A stretch of DNA of 42,856 nt from Clostridiales bacterium (GCA_021199275.1 JAJQIJ010000006.1:1-42856); one strand, 5' to 3'. Shown: positions 30,128-38,029, numbered from the stretch's first letter. The notes: a model not told the origin generated them from the letters alone. A program made the numbers and translations.

Positions 30128-30584
30128 TCTTTTCACCCTTTCGCTGCATTTTTTCGCTTTTTTCCTGTAAAAGGTCTATCGCCCTTACAACCCCGTCTAT
30201 TATGGCTTCGGGCCTGGCCGCGCAGCCAGGAACATATATGTCAACCGGAATGGTGGTGTCCACCCCGCCCTTTATGTTATAGCAGTCTTTGAAAACGCCG
30301 CCGTTTGCAGCGCATATGCCTATTGCCACAACAACCTTTGGGTTGCTCATCTGTTCATAAAGCTGCTTTACAACGGCTTCGTTTTGGTGGTTTACAGAGC
30401 CGGTTATAAGCAATATATCTGCATGCTTCGGGTTGCCGGTGTTTATAACGCCGAAACGTTCCACGTCATAAATAGGCGTAAGGCATGCCAGCACTTCAAT
30501 GTCGCAGCCGTTGCAGCTTGAGCCGTCATAATGCATAATCCACGGCGACTTTTTGACATCGCCTTTTTTTAATAATTTCGCCAT
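30117..30584 (-). CDS. echC: EchC, small subunit of Ech hydrogenase (NuoB-like)
   Basis: This 155-aa subunit holds the proximal [4Fe-4S] cluster that exchanges electrons with the Ni-Fe site. The four ligands are seen: C24 and C27 in S-S-C-N-G-C-D, C91 in I-G-I-C-A, and C121 in V-P-G-C-A-A-R-P. This one-cluster pattern is that of group 4 (Ech/complex I-like) small subunits. AGGAGGAG before the ATG is strong. A Lys/Glu-rich tail of about 15 residues ends the protein. Confidence 0.95.
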   Translation of the reverse strand: MAKLLKKGDVKKSPWIMHYDGSSCNGCDIEVLACLTPIYDVERFGVINTGNPKHADILLITGSVNHQNEAVVKQLYEQMSNPKVVVAIGICAANGGVFKDCYNIKGGVDTTIPVDIYVPGCAARPEAIIDGVVRAIDLLQEKSEKMQRKGEKNES

Positions 30585-30593
30585 AACTCCTCC

Positions 30594-31463
30594 TTAGCCG
30601 AAAACGTCAAGTATAAGTATATTGACGCCGCCAAAAACAATTGTTACCGCCCAGCTGTATTTAAGCATTTTGTCAGCCTTGAAACGGGCGTTTGTGTTGT
30701 CAATAAGTATTTCAATAAAGTAACATATTATTACCGCGCCGCCGGCAAGCAGATATGAAAGCGGGTTTGAATTTACAAAAAACAAAGCTATAATGGCAAG
30801 CAGCATTATGGTTTCATACCAGTGGGCGATTTCAACCGCAGCAAAAAGCTTGCCGCTAAGCTCAGTGGTTATGCCCTTTACCAGCTCTTGGTGCGCGTGG
30901 TGGCTTGTGGAAAGGTCAAACGGGTGCTTTCTGAGCTTAATTGTAAGTATAAACAAAAACGCAATAAATACGCCCGGAATTGTGCAGATTGCAGGCATGG
31001 TGTCAGAAGCGAAAATTTCGCCAACGCTGAAAGAGCCCTTTGCTATGTAAAAGCCCACCGCAGTTATAAGCACCATGGGCTCATAGCAAAGCATCTGCAT
31101 AATTTCCCTTTGCGCGCCGAGATGGCTGAAAGCCGAATTGGCCGAAGCGGCCGCAAGAATAAGAAAAATGTTTGAAGTGGTAAGCGTTACAAGCACCAAA
31201 AGCAAATCTGCACCGGCAAACACCAACGCACCCGAAACAATATTTAAAATCAGAAACGTTAAAATATAAGTTGTCTGCACCATGTTTACTATAACTGTTT
31301 CTTTTTTTAGCAGCTTTATTATGTCATAAATCGGCTGAAAAACCGACGGCCCCCTGCGGCGCTGCATTCTGGCAGAAATCTTTCTGTCAACGCCGTTTAA
31401 AAGCCCGCCTAAAATCGGAGAGAGCACTATATATGCAATTACGCTTATTATTTTTGCCGCCAT
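30594..31463 (-). CDS. echB: EchB, NuoH-like membrane subunit of Ech hydrogenase
   Basis: This membrane protein has about eight helices, equivalent to NuoH, which links electron transfer to ion movement. It shows the NuoH landmark R-K-I-S-A-R-M-Q-R-R-R-G-P, then L-K-K-E near the first cytosolic loop, and H-P-F-D-L-S-T-S-H-H-A-H-Q-E-L-V-K-G. The open frame reaches 31547, but that start would overlap echA by about 60 bases. The ATG at 31463 has AGGTGA just upstream and lies 24 bases after the echA stop, so I use it (289 aa). Confidence 0.93.
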   Translation of the reverse strand: MAAKIISVIAYIVLSPILGGLLNGVDRKISARMQRRRGPSVFQPIYDIIKLLKKETVIVNMVQTTYILTFLILNIVSGALVFAGADLLLVLVTLTTSNIFLILAAASANSAFSHLGAQREIMQMLCYEPMVLITAVGFYIAKGSFSVGEIFASDTMPAICTIPGVFIAFLFILTIKLRKHPFDLSTSHHAHQELVKGITTELSGKLFAAVEIAHWYETIMLLAIIALFFVNSNPLSYLLAGGAVIICYFIEILIDNTNARFKADKMLKYSWAVTIVFGGVNILILDVFG

Positions 31464-31486
31464 ATTTTCACCTGCTTTCCTTAATT

Positions 31487-33433
31487 TTAAAACAATGTAA
31501 TACCGGACAGCGTTGCAATAACGCCCACACAATATACTATAAAGCAAACCGAAACAACAACGCAGGGCTTATAAAGGTGTTTTTCACCAAAGAAATTATC
31601 CATATACCAGTTTGAAAGCACCTGCGAACGCTTGTCGCCGAATGAATCGTAAAAGCTTTCCTGGTCTCCTGCGTTGACGCCGGCTATATACCTGTCAACC
31701 TTTTTAAACTTCGTGTGCTTTGTTGTAAGATAGCAGCAGGTTGGAACTATAATCACAAGCGCCAAAATCATCATCATTAAAAACAGATTGCCGCTGCTGA
31801 TTACGTCTGACGAGTCGCCGTAAACAGACGTTACATAGGGGTTTACCACCGCCTTTGAAATAAACGGGAACACAAAGCAAAGCGCAACAGATATTACCGT
31901 GTGCACTATAAGAGAAAAGAACTGATTGGCAGACGTTTTATTTTTGAGCGGCTGCCTGTCATGGTGGGTAGATGATATAATTGTGGTAATCCACTTAGTC
32001 CAATAAACAAGAGTGGTGGCTGAGCCAAAGCAAATTATAATTGCCAGAATTGACGAAGAGGAATCAATAAGCGACTTGAGCGCCGCCCATTTTGAAATAA
32101 GCATGCCAAACGGCGCAAGGTACATGCACATCATGCCCACGCAAAGCGTGAGAGCAAGCCACGGGTAACGTTTTATAAGCCCGCGCATTGATTCAATTTC
32201 CCTTGACCCGGTTGCGTTTTCAATTGAGCCGACTGTTTGGAAGCAAAGGCTTTTTGAAACAGCGTGGAATATAATAAGGAATATTCCCGCCCAAACCGTT
32301 TCAGTGGTGCCTATGCCCGCACACATTGCAATAAGCCCCAGGTTTGAAACCGTTGAATATGCAAGCACCTTTTTGCCGTCTGAAACAGTTATTGCAAACA
32401 TTGACGCGGCAAGGAATGTAAAACCGCCTATGTAAGCCACCATGTTGCCGGTTATCTGCCCCTGCATTACCGGCGACAGCCTTATAAGCAAGTAAACGCC
32501 TGCCTTAACCATGGTTGCGCTGTGCAGCAGAGCCGAAGACGGGGTTGGCGCCACCATTGCGCCCAAAAGCCAGCTTGAAAACGGCAGCTGCGCGCTTTTT
32601 GTAAGGGCGGCAAGCGCCAGCAGCGCAACGGGTATAATTATAAGCTGCGAGCTGCCGGGTGCAAACGCTATAACGCTTTGCAGGTCTGTAACGCCGAAAT
32701 ACTGCCCGAAAATGACTATTCCGACAGCCATTGAAAGACCGCCGAACAGGTTCATCCACAAAGCTCGGAAAGAGTTTTTAACGGCTTCGGGCGTTTTTGT
32801 GTAAGATATGAGCAGAAATGAAACAACGCTTGTGATTTCCCAGAAAAAATAGAGCCAGATAAGGCTGTTTGAAAGCACAAGCCCGCACATTGCGCCCAAA
32901 AAGACATACATAAGTGCAAAGAAAAACGGCCGCCTGTCCGCCACGTCAGGGTGGCGGCGGCAATAGTCTTTCATATAGCCGCAGGCATAAATTGTTATAA
33001 GAGAGCCGACAACTGCAACTATAAGCAGCATTATAACGCTGAGCCTGTCAACATAAATATTGCTGACTAACAGCTCCGGCTCTGCGCCGCTGAATTCATA
33101 CCAAAAGGTCAGCGCAGTCTGCGCAACAGACAGCAAGGCGCAGTAATATTTTTTATATTTGAACGAAAGAACACAAATCAGCGCCACCAAAAAGACTTCT
33201 GCGGCGACTATTATGTATTTTGCATATTCGCTTAAAGCACCGGCAGATGAAAAGAAGCTGACTGAATCTTTGCCGCCGGAAAAGAACAGCACCGCAAATA
33301 TAACGGCACATGAAATTATTAAAGCAGCGCTTATGTAAGTTATATATTTCCTTGCCGTGTTATTTTTAATCAGCGCAAAAAGCGCAGCGCTGAAAAAAGG
33401 AAATAAAATCAAAAACAAAATTAAACCTTCCAT
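31487..33433 (-). CDS. echA: EchA, NuoL-like ion-pumping membrane subunit
   Basis: This 648-aa antiporter-like subunit of the Ech hydrogenase has about 16 membrane helices and probably pumps protons or sodium ions. The family core is present: W-L-Y-F-F-W-E-I-T-S near residue 190 (conserved Glu), A-K/T-K-S-A-Q-L-P-F-S-S-W-L-L-G-A-M and P-T-P-S-S-A-L-L-H-S-A-T-M-V-K-A-G. The long C-terminal part ends in two more helices. Two TTG codons precede the ATG at 33433; the ATG has AAAGGGG seven bases upstream. It is the first gene of the operon echABCDEF-hypF-hypCDE. Confidence 0.94.
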   Translation of the reverse strand: MEGLILFLILFPFFSAALFALIKNNTARKYITYISAALIISCAVIFAVLFFSGGKDSVSFFSSAGALSEYAKYIIVAAEVFLVALICVLSFKYKKYYCALLSVAQTALTFWYEFSGAEPELLVSNIYVDRLSVIMLLIVAVVGSLITIYACGYMKDYCRRHPDVADRRPFFFALMYVFLGAMCGLVLSNSLIWLYFFWEITSVVSFLLISYTKTPEAVKNSFRALWMNLFGGLSMAVGIVIFGQYFGVTDLQSVIAFAPGSSQLIIIPVALLALAALTKSAQLPFSSWLLGAMVAPTPSSALLHSATMVKAGVYLLIRLSPVMQGQITGNMVAYIGGFTFLAASMFAITVSDGKKVLAYSTVSNLGLIAMCAGIGTTETVWAGIFLIIFHAVSKSLCFQTVGSIENATGSREIESMRGLIKRYPWLALTLCVGMMCMYLAPFGMLISKWAALKSLIDSSSSILAIIICFGSATTLVYWTKWITTIISSTHHDRQPLKNKTSANQFFSLIVHTVISVALCFVFPFISKAVVNPYVTSVYGDSSDVISSGNLFLMMMILALVIIVPTCCYLTTKHTKFKKVDRYIAGVNAGDQESFYDSFGDKRSQVLSNWYMDNFFGEKHLYKPCVVVSVCFIVYCVGVIATLSGITLF

Positions 33434-33564
33434 CAACAAACCCCTTTAATAACATTTAAAAAATTTGCCCTTGCTTGCGCACGGCAGCAGGCATTATTTG
33501 CTTTTAAGCGAAAATAAGCGTGCAGACTCCGCCGACTGCCGCTTGACATATTTTTGCCGTGGAT

Positions 33565-33593
33565 ATAATAACATTTAATCCTTGTTAAATCAA
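33565..33593 (-). promoter_or_regulatory. Promoter of the ech-hyp operon
   Basis: On the minus strand, TTGATT (33588-33593), 17-base spacer and TATTAT (33565-33570). This leaves a leader of about 125 bases before echA. The -35 region reads TTGATTTAACAAGG, a partial match to an Fnr-type box. Confidence 0.65.
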
Positions 33594-33796
33594 TAGCAAA
33601 TATTACAAAAAAGCGAAAAAAATATCACCCGGGCGCGAAATTTCTAATTTTAAAATGGGAAAAAGCTTTTTAACGCACAACAAATATGCCCGCGCGCCGG
33701 CGGCTTTTATTTTATGAATTAAAACACATTAAATAGGAAAGATAAAATAAGACGCAAACGCACAAAAGCCTGAAGTTCGGCTTTTAAAACATTTTT
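33594..33796. other. Gene-free divergent intergenic region between ech and trxA
   Basis: I see no gene. AAAAGCC..GGCTTTT near 33764-33787 is a small hairpin. The region otherwise separates the ech promoter from the thioredoxin operator. Confidence 0.4.
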
Positions 33797-33809
33797 GTGA
33801 TAAAATCAC
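33797..33809. promoter_or_regulatory. Crp/Fnr-type operator candidate upstream of trxA
   Basis: GTGAT-AAA-ATCAC is a perfect palindrome, about 60 bases before the thioredoxin start. The same motif (GTGAT-AAT-ATCAC) occurs at 34989-35001 near the Crp/Fnr gene. Confidence 0.6.
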
Positions 33810-33867
33810 GGAAAACGCGCTGCGTTTCTGACAAAATAGGGCCATAATAAAACAGGGGGAATTTCAA

Positions 33868-34173
33868 ATGAGCGTTACAGAAATCACACAAAGCAACTTT
33901 AGCGAAGAGGTTTTAAACTGCGGCAAAACCGTGCTTTTAGACTTTTGGGCAAGCTGGTGCGGCCCATGCCGCATGGTAAGCCCGATTGTTGACGAAATAG
34001 CCGCCGAACGCACAGACATAAAGGTGGGCAAGATAAATGTTGACGAACAGCCGGAGCTTGCCGGGCAGTTTAAAATTATGAGCATTCCGACTCTGATGGT
34101 TATTAAAGACGGAAAGGTTGTAAACCAATCTGCCGGCGCAAGGCCGAAAGAGCAAATTCTTGATTTGCTTTAA
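33868..34173 (+). CDS. trxA: Thioredoxin
   Basis: This 101-aa protein reduces disulphides in cytosolic proteins such as ribonucleotide reductase and peroxiredoxins. The active site W-C31-G-P-C34 lies in the usual F-W-A-S-W-C-G-P-C-R-M context, with the cis-Pro in S-I-P-T-L and the conserved Asp near residue 25. CAGGGGGA precedes the ATG. No thioredoxin reductase is in the window. The palindrome upstream and the neighbouring Crp/Fnr, rubrerythrin and superoxide reductase genes point to redox-stress control. Confidence 0.96.
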   Translation: MSVTEITQSNFSEEVLNCGKTVLLDFWASWCGPCRMVSPIVDEIAAERTDIKVGKINVDEQPELAGQFKIMSIPTLMVIKDGKVVNQSAGARPKEQILDLL

Positions 34174-34177
34174 AAAA

Positions 34178-34215
34178 GCAAAAAGCCGCCGTGTTTTTCA
34201 ACAACACAGCGGTTT
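34178..34215. terminator. Bidirectional terminator between trxA and the Crp/Fnr gene
   Basis: CCGCCGTGTT pairs with AACACAGCGG (one wobble), with A-rich sequence on the left and T5 on the right, between convergent genes. Confidence 0.75.
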
Positions 34216-34219
34216 TTAT

Positions 34220-34879
34220 TTATTTGTCCTTTAACTTTTGCAGGGCGTTTATATCTGCCAGTTCCACCGTGCCGCGGGAAAGCTTTACCATTCCTTCGTT
34301 TTGGAAATAGCGCAGCATTCTGGTGACCACCTCGCGCGCAGTGCCCAAATGGTTTGCAATAATTTCATGCGTTATTTTTAAAGTTGTGCCGCCTTCAAGG
34401 GCTGACTCTTCCAGCAGGAAAGACGCCAGCCTGCAATCAAAGCTGTTCCACATAATTTGCTCCATAAGCCACATGACTTCCGAAAAGCGGCTCGCCATAA
34501 TTTCGTTTGTGTAATTTGCAAGCGGCGCAGATTCCTGCATTACGCTTTTATATGCTTCGGCGGCTATAAGCCATGCTTCGGTGTCTTTTTCAGCCTCAAT
34601 TGTAATGTCAAATTGAATGCTTTGCATAATGCACGACGCAGACAGCAGGCAAATGTCGCGCGAAAGCAGGCGGTAAATTGTAATTTCCCTGCCTTCGTCT
34701 GAAATAATATATGCCCTGAGCTGCCCGGAACGCACCAAGAAAAGGCCTGTGCAGTCTTTAAGCCCGCTGTGCACAATCTGCCCCTTTTTATAAAATCTTT
34801 TGTCTGACGCTGCAAGCAACGTGTTTTGCTCTGCGGCGCTGAGTCTGTCCCACATGGGAAAATATTCTTTGAGTTCCAT
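34220..34879 (-). CDS. Crp/Fnr-family transcriptional regulator
   Basis: This 219-aa protein has an N-terminal cyclic-nucleotide-binding-like beta roll (about 15-130) without the cAMP residues of Crp and without the Fnr-type N-terminal Cys cluster. A dimer helix follows. The winged helix-turn-helix is at about 165-215: T-H-E-I-I-A-N-H-L-G-T-A-R-E-V-V-T-R-M-L. The recognition helix with R-E-x-x-T-R is like that of Crp/Fnr family members in Clostridia. The ligand is unknown. The gene lies between two sets of oxidative-stress genes, and matching palindromes at 33797 and 34989 make it their probable regulator. Confidence 0.92.
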   Translation of the reverse strand: MELKEYFPMWDRLSAAEQNTLLAASDKRFYKKGQIVHSGLKDCTGLFLVRSGQLRAYIISDEGREITIYRLLSRDICLLSASCIMQSIQFDITIEAEKDTEAWLIAAEAYKSVMQESAPLANYTNEIMASRFSEVMWLMEQIMWNSFDCRLASFLLEESALEGGTTLKITHEIIANHLGTAREVVTRMLRYFQNEGMVKLSRGTVELADINALQKLKDK

Positions 34880-34988
34880 TTATTTTTTCGCCTCTGTTCC
34901 AAGGTATCGTAACACATTTCAAAGCACATGTCAATGTCAACAATGGCTTTAAAACTCGGCGCAGCTTTAATTGTTTTTATGCATTTCA

Positions 34989-35001
34989 GTGATAATATCA
35001 C
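34989..35001. promoter_or_regulatory. Crp/Fnr-type operator candidate between the regulator gene and rubrerythrin
   Basis: GTGAT-AAT-ATCAC palindrome, the same as at 33797-33809 but for one centre base. Confidence 0.6.
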
Positions 35002-35020
35002 AGAACAATTTACCGGGGGC

Positions 35021-35039
35021 TGATATTATTTTAATATCA
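35021..35039. promoter_or_regulatory. Second palindrome upstream of rubrerythrin
   Basis: TGATATTATTTTAATATCA is a perfect inverted repeat (eight-base arms, TTT centre), 20 bases from the GTGAT site. It could be a Fur/PerR-like box or a second regulator site. Confidence 0.55.
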
Positions 35040-35140
35040 AATAGGAACACCTATTTAGCGCTTTGGCGCTGCCGCTTAAAGTACGGCGGAAAACGCGAAG
35101 CGCAGCCAAAATTAATTAAATGAAAAACGGAGGTTAGCTA

Positions 35141-35794
35141 ATGGAAAAATGGAAATGTAAAGTATGTTCTTACATACACGAGGGGCCCATGCCTGAGGGC
35201 TTTGTGTGCCCGTTATGCGGGGCAACGGCAGACAAATTTGAAAAAATTGAAACAGCCAAAAACCCCTATGCAGGCACGAAAACAGAACAAAATTTGTGGG
35301 AAGCTTTTGCCGGCGAGTCACAGGCGCGCAACAAATACACTTATTTTGCCAGCGTTGCAAAAAAAGCCGGGTTTGAACAGATTGCAGAGCTGTTTTTGAA
35401 AACCGCCGCCAATGAAAAGGAACACGCAGAGCTGTGGTTTAAAGCGCTGGGCGAAGTCGGCGACACGGGCGAAAACCTGCTGCACGCCGCAGAGGGCGAA
35501 AACTATGAATGGACAGATATGTATGACCGCATGGCGAAAGAAGCAGACGAAGAGGGCTTTCACGAACTGGCAGAACAGTTTCGCGGCGTGGCGGCTATTG
35601 AAAAAACGCATGAGGAACGTTACCGCAAGCTGCTGCACAACGTTGAAACAAAAGAGGTATTTGAAAAGAGCGGCGTGACTCTTTGGGAATGCCGCAACTG
35701 TGGGCACATGGTGCTGGCTGTCAAAGCGCCGGACGAATGCCCGGTGTGCAAACACCCGCAGTCATTTTTTGAAGTGCATAAAGAAAACTATTAA
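35141..35794 (+). CDS. rbr: Rubrerythrin with rubredoxin domains at both ends
   Basis: It reduces hydrogen peroxide to water at a diiron site in anaerobes. An N-terminal rubredoxin (C6, C9, C23, C26) is followed by a four-helix ferritin-like domain with [10 protein letters not shown] (53-63), A-N-E-K-E-H-A-E-L (90-98), E-A-D-E-E-G-F and E-K-T-H-E-E-R-Y (154-161). A second, C-terminal rubredoxin-like site has C184, C187, C200 and C203. Classic rubrerythrin has only the C-terminal site and reverse rubrerythrin only the N-terminal one, so this 217-aa form combines both. GGAGG precedes the ATG. It is co-transcribed with desulfoferrodoxin. Confidence 0.95.
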   Translation: MEKWKCKVCSYIHEGPMPEGFVCPLCGATADKFEKIETAKNPYAGTKTEQNLWEAFAGESQARNKYTYFASVAKKAGFEQIAELFLKTAANEKEHAELWFKALGEVGDTGENLLHAAEGENYEWTDMYDRMAKEADEEGFHELAEQFRGVAAIEKTHEERYRKLLHNVETKEVFEKSGVTLWECRNCGHMVLAVKAPDECPVCKHPQSFFEVHKENY

Positions 35795-35805
35795 GGGGGC
35801 TTTTT

Positions 35806-36180
35806 GTGCAGCTTAAATTTTATATCTGCAAGCATTGCGGAAATATAATTATGAAAGTTAAAGACGCCGGCGTGCCGGTTATGTGCTGCGGGCAGGCAAT
35901 GGCTGAAATTGTGCCCGGCACAACTGACGCGGCTGTGGAAAAGCATGTGCCGCAATATAAGTCAGACGGCAAGAGCGTAACTGTAACCGTGGGGTCTGTG
36001 GAACACCCGATGCTGGCGGAACATTATATTGAATGGATTGCAATAAAAACAACCGGCGGCGTTCAGCTAAAAGAGCTCAGCCCCGGCGACAAACCGGCGG
36101 CGGTCTTTGCGCTCAGCGCCCAAGAGGAAGTTGAGGAAGTTTACGCTTATTGCAACCTGCACAGCCTGTGGAAAGCATAG
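35806..36180 (+). CDS. dfx: Desulfoferrodoxin (2Fe superoxide reductase)
   Basis: It reduces superoxide to hydrogen peroxide, which rubrerythrin then removes. The N-terminal desulforedoxin centre has C8, C11, C27 and C28. The catalytic Fe(His)4Cys centre has H47 (with E45-K46), H67 and H73 (E-H-P-M-L-A-E-H-Y-I-E-W), C116 and H119 (C-N-L-H-S-L-W). At 124 aa this is the complete class I form. The start is GTG at 35806, 11 bases after the rubrerythrin stop, with AAGGGGG upstream. Confidence 0.96.
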   Translation: MQLKFYICKHCGNIIMKVKDAGVPVMCCGQAMAEIVPGTTDAAVEKHVPQYKSDGKSVTVTVGSVEHPMLAEHYIEWIAIKTTGGVQLKELSPGDKPAAVFALSAQEEVEEVYAYCNLHSLWKA

Positions 36181-36186
36181 CAAAAC

Positions 36187-36225
36187 AAAAGTCAGGGGAA
36201 ACACCGCTTTCCCCTGACTTTTTTT
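36187..36225 (+). terminator. Terminator of the rbr-dfx operon
   Basis: AAAGTCAGGGGAAA pairs perfectly with TTTCCCCTGACTTT, followed by a T-run, starting seven bases after the dfx stop. Confidence 0.92.
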
Positions 36226-36292
36226 AATCTTAGTGGTTTTAGCCCTGTTTTCGGCTGAAATTCAATAATAATTGAGCACCGCTGCAAAAGTA

Positions 36293-36327
36293 AAAGCACG
36301 CTGTGAAACAGCGTGCTTTGTATTTTT
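36293..36327 (+). terminator. Second hairpin at the chromosome-prophage boundary
   Basis: AAAGCACGCTGT pairs perfectly with ACAGCGTGCTTT across GAA, then GTATTTTTT. Confidence 0.75.
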
Positions 36328-36488
36328 TGAAAAACTATCTCTTTGGAAATTTAAATTCCTTATTTTTCATGGGTTTGCATGTACTTTGTTACTAATCAGT
36401 CACTAATTGAACAACATGGAAATTTGCGCATAGTATAGTTATAGTGTGGTTTAAAAATAAAAATATTAATATTTTTTTCAAAAAGTAC
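36328..36488. other. AT-rich boundary region, possible attachment site
   Basis: I see no gene. The stretch ACTAATCAGTCACTAAT near 36390-36406 holds two ACTAAT copies, as around some integrase sites. The matching second att copy would lie outside the window. Confidence 0.25.
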
Positions 36489-36517
36489 TTGACAGGTTAA
36501 GTGAATTATGTTATCAT
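36489..36517 (+). promoter_or_regulatory. Plus-strand promoter of a putative small RNA
   Basis: TTGACA (36489-36494), 17-base spacer, TATCAT (36512-36517). Confidence 0.7.
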
Positions 36518-36524
36518 ATTGCCG

Positions 36525-36605
36525 TTGAGTTATTTTTCTATCTTTCTCTTGTAACTCGGTAAAGAATAGACCCCGAAGTGGTTACGGGGTCTATTCTTTT
36601 GTTTC
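36525..36605 (+). ncRNA. Putative small RNA convergent with, and antisense to, the 62-aa gene end
   Basis: A strong promoter is followed within about 40 bases by a terminator hairpin (AATAGACCCCG / CGGGGTCTATT, then CTTTTG and T-rich sequence) with no ORF between. A first stem (GAGTTA..TAACTC near 36534-36557) precedes the terminator. The predicted transcript of about 80 bases overlaps the 3' end of the minus-strand gene at 36591-36779 by about 15 bases, so the two mRNAs could pair. Confidence 0.5.
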
Positions 36606-36779
36606 TTTTTCCGCCTCAATATCCGCTCTGATAAGCTTTTTTATATAGCCTGCCTTATTTGGCACGCTTTCCAGTCTGTCTATAATATCTTGTTCTGTTG
36701 TAGTAAAACAGGGTAAAGAATATTGCTTTTTGTATTTGGCTGCATAACGTTCTTGCGGTGTCTGTTTCTCTTTACTCAT
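36591..36779 (-). CDS. 62-aa ribbon-helix-helix-like regulator at the prophage edge
   Basis: It is a small basic/acidic protein. The N-terminal half is Lys/Gln rich. Residues 22-52 fit a small DNA-binding helix pair (L-P-C-F-T-T-T-E-Q-D-I-I-D-R-L-E, then N-K-A-G-Y-I-K-K-L-I-R-A-D-I). Proteins of this pattern are frequent in gut Firmicutes mobile elements; their role is not established. AGGAGGTGAT before the ATG is optimal. The promoter holds a perfect 18-bp palindrome in its spacer, so the protein probably represses itself. The stop codon lies inside the terminator hairpin of the opposing small RNA. Confidence 0.7.
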   Translation of the reverse strand: MSKEKQTPQERYAAKYKKQYSLPCFTTTEQDIIDRLESVPNKAGYIKKLIRADIEAEKETKE

Positions 36780-36802
36780 TAAATCACCTCCTTTATGTTT
36801 TT

Positions 36803-36831
36803 ATTATACCATAGTTATATAACTATGTCAA
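36803..36831 (-). promoter_or_regulatory. Consensus promoter of the 62-aa gene
   Basis: On the minus strand, TTGACA (36826-36831), 17 bases, TATAAT (36803-36808). Confidence 0.9.
36810..36827. promoter_or_regulatory. 18-bp operator palindrome inside the promoter of the 62-aa gene
   Basis: CATAGTTATATAACTATG is perfectly symmetric and fills the spacer between -35 and -10. Such placement blocks RNA polymerase when a dimer binds. Confidence 0.85.
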
Positions 36832-36850
36832 GCGTTTTTTTAACGAAAGT

Positions 36851-36893
36851 AAAAAAATAAACCCCTGTACAGCAAAACCGTACAGGGGTTTTA
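36851..36893 (-). terminator. Terminator of the prophage late operon
   Basis: On the minus strand, AAACCCCTGTAC pairs with GTACAGGGGTTT, followed by ATTTTTTT, about 100 bases after the endolysin stop. It separates the late genes from the 62-aa gene. Confidence 0.85.
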
Positions 36894-36992
36894 AAATAGA
36901 AAATCGCGTTCGGACAAAGAAAAATCATTATTAATGTGTGAGCTTTTCCGTTAAGCGATTTTTTATTCATTTTGAGCGTATAGACACTTCGC

Positions 36993-37709
36993 CTATTTAA
37001 TGTAAATTTTCTTGCCGTAAAACGCCGCTATCCAGCCGCTGGGAATTTGCAGCCAAATATCACTGCCGACGGTTTTAACTGCCTTGCAGGTGATTTTCGC
37101 GCCTTTTTTCAGCTGCCCGGTTGTATAGGCGTTCGCCTTGGCGTTTGATGTCAGATTGGCATATGTTACCTTGGAGTAGCTCGTGCCGGCACCCTTGCGC
37201 ACATTAAGCTTGTCCACTTGTAAAACATAAACATTGCCCGCCTTGTATGACGGTGCGCTTGTGTCAGTCGCCCCTGTGGCAATGTTCGCCTGATTTTTGG
37301 GGCGCAGGACGCCTAATAGGGTTGACGTGCCCATGTATGTGTGCTTGGTTTTTGTCATACCCTGCCCCGACGTTGCCCAGTTTTGGTCGTAGCTGTAAAA
37401 ATAGCTTGTCGCCACCTCACCCGTGGCGACTGACACATGACCGTTGCCGCTTGGGGTTTTAAAAACGGCTATGTCGCCTTTTTGCGGTGCAAAAGATGAT
37501 GTCTTGCTGTGCCAAACAAAATTAGACGTTAAATATGACGATGTTTTGCGTTTGTTATAATACTCAATCGCATTGCCGATTGACTGCGGCATTACTCCCA
37601 GCACGTTTTTTACATAATGTTTGATTAAATCAACGCACTGTACGCCGGACACGCCGTCATAATCTATCTTTTTGCCAAGGTTGCTGCTTACCCATTTGTC
37701 AAATGTCAT
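36993..37709 (-). CDS. Phage endolysin, CHAP domain plus SH3-like cell-wall domain
   Basis: It cuts peptidoglycan at the end of the lytic cycle. The N-terminal CHAP domain (about 1-135) shows the catalytic Cys in V-Q-C-V-D-L-I-K, the His in G-H-V-S-V-A and a following D-Q-N-W. A Ser/Thr/Ala linker leads to a C-terminal SH3b-like domain (about 155-238) with L-N-V-R-K-G-A-G-T-S-Y and W-L-Q-I-P-S-G-W-I-A. There is no signal peptide, so export depends on the holin encoded just upstream. TAGGAGGG precedes the ATG. It is the last gene of the late operon. Confidence 0.92.
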   Translation of the reverse strand: MTFDKWVSSNLGKKIDYDGVSGVQCVDLIKHYVKNVLGVMPQSIGNAIEYYNKRKTSSYLTSNFVWHSKTSSFAPQKGDIAVFKTPSGNGHVSVATGEVATSYFYSYDQNWATSGQGMTKTKHTYMGTSTLLGVLRPKNQANIATGATDTSAPSYKAGNVYVLQVDKLNVRKGAGTSYSKVTYANLTSNAKANAYTTGQLKKGAKITCKAVKTVGSDIWLQIPSGWIAAFYGKKIYIK

Positions 37710-37720
37710 TTTAAGCCCTC

Positions 37721-38029
37721 CTATTCATTTGTTGTGCTGCCAAGCTTTGACAGTAGATTTGCGTACAGGTTGTCGTATCCGTACATGGCGCCGTATGCTA
37801 TTACCACGCCGCCGACAAGTCCGCCCGGAAACCATATGTACCACTCCGTCAGCGGCCATATCGCGCTGTATATCAGCAGCGCAAGATATGTAAGCACCAC
37901 CGACACTGCTATAGTCAGCGCACGGCGCGGTTTTTCGCCCGAAACAAATCCTTTCAGCACCTGTGTAATTACATTTGTCGCGGCGACTAAAACCGCCGAA
38001 GCAATTAATATTAATGATATATTTGACAT
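37721..38029 (-). CDS. Phage holin
   Basis: This 102-aa protein has an N-terminal hydrophobic segment (about 4-27), a short positive loop (G-E-K-P-R-R-A), a second membrane helix (about 38-60) and a third after W-Y-I-W-F-P-G-G. Its size, membrane pattern and place immediately before the endolysin fit a holin, which makes the pore that lets the endolysin reach the wall. AAGGAG before the ATG is strong. An overlapping frame (37725-38039) is a shadow. Confidence 0.85.
   Translation of the reverse strand: MSNISLILIASAVLVAATNVITQVLKGFVSGEKPRRALTIAVSVVLTYLALLIYSAIWPLTEWYIWFPGGLVGGVVIAYGAMYGYDNLYANLLSKLGSTTNE

Noticed and set aside
31464..31547. Longer start of EchB
   Set aside because: It would overlap echA by about 60 bases and add a non-membrane extension; AGGTGA supports the ATG at 31463.
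36328..36488. Firm call of a prophage attachment site
   Set aside because: ACTAAT repeats are suggestive, but the second att copy and the integrase are outside the window.
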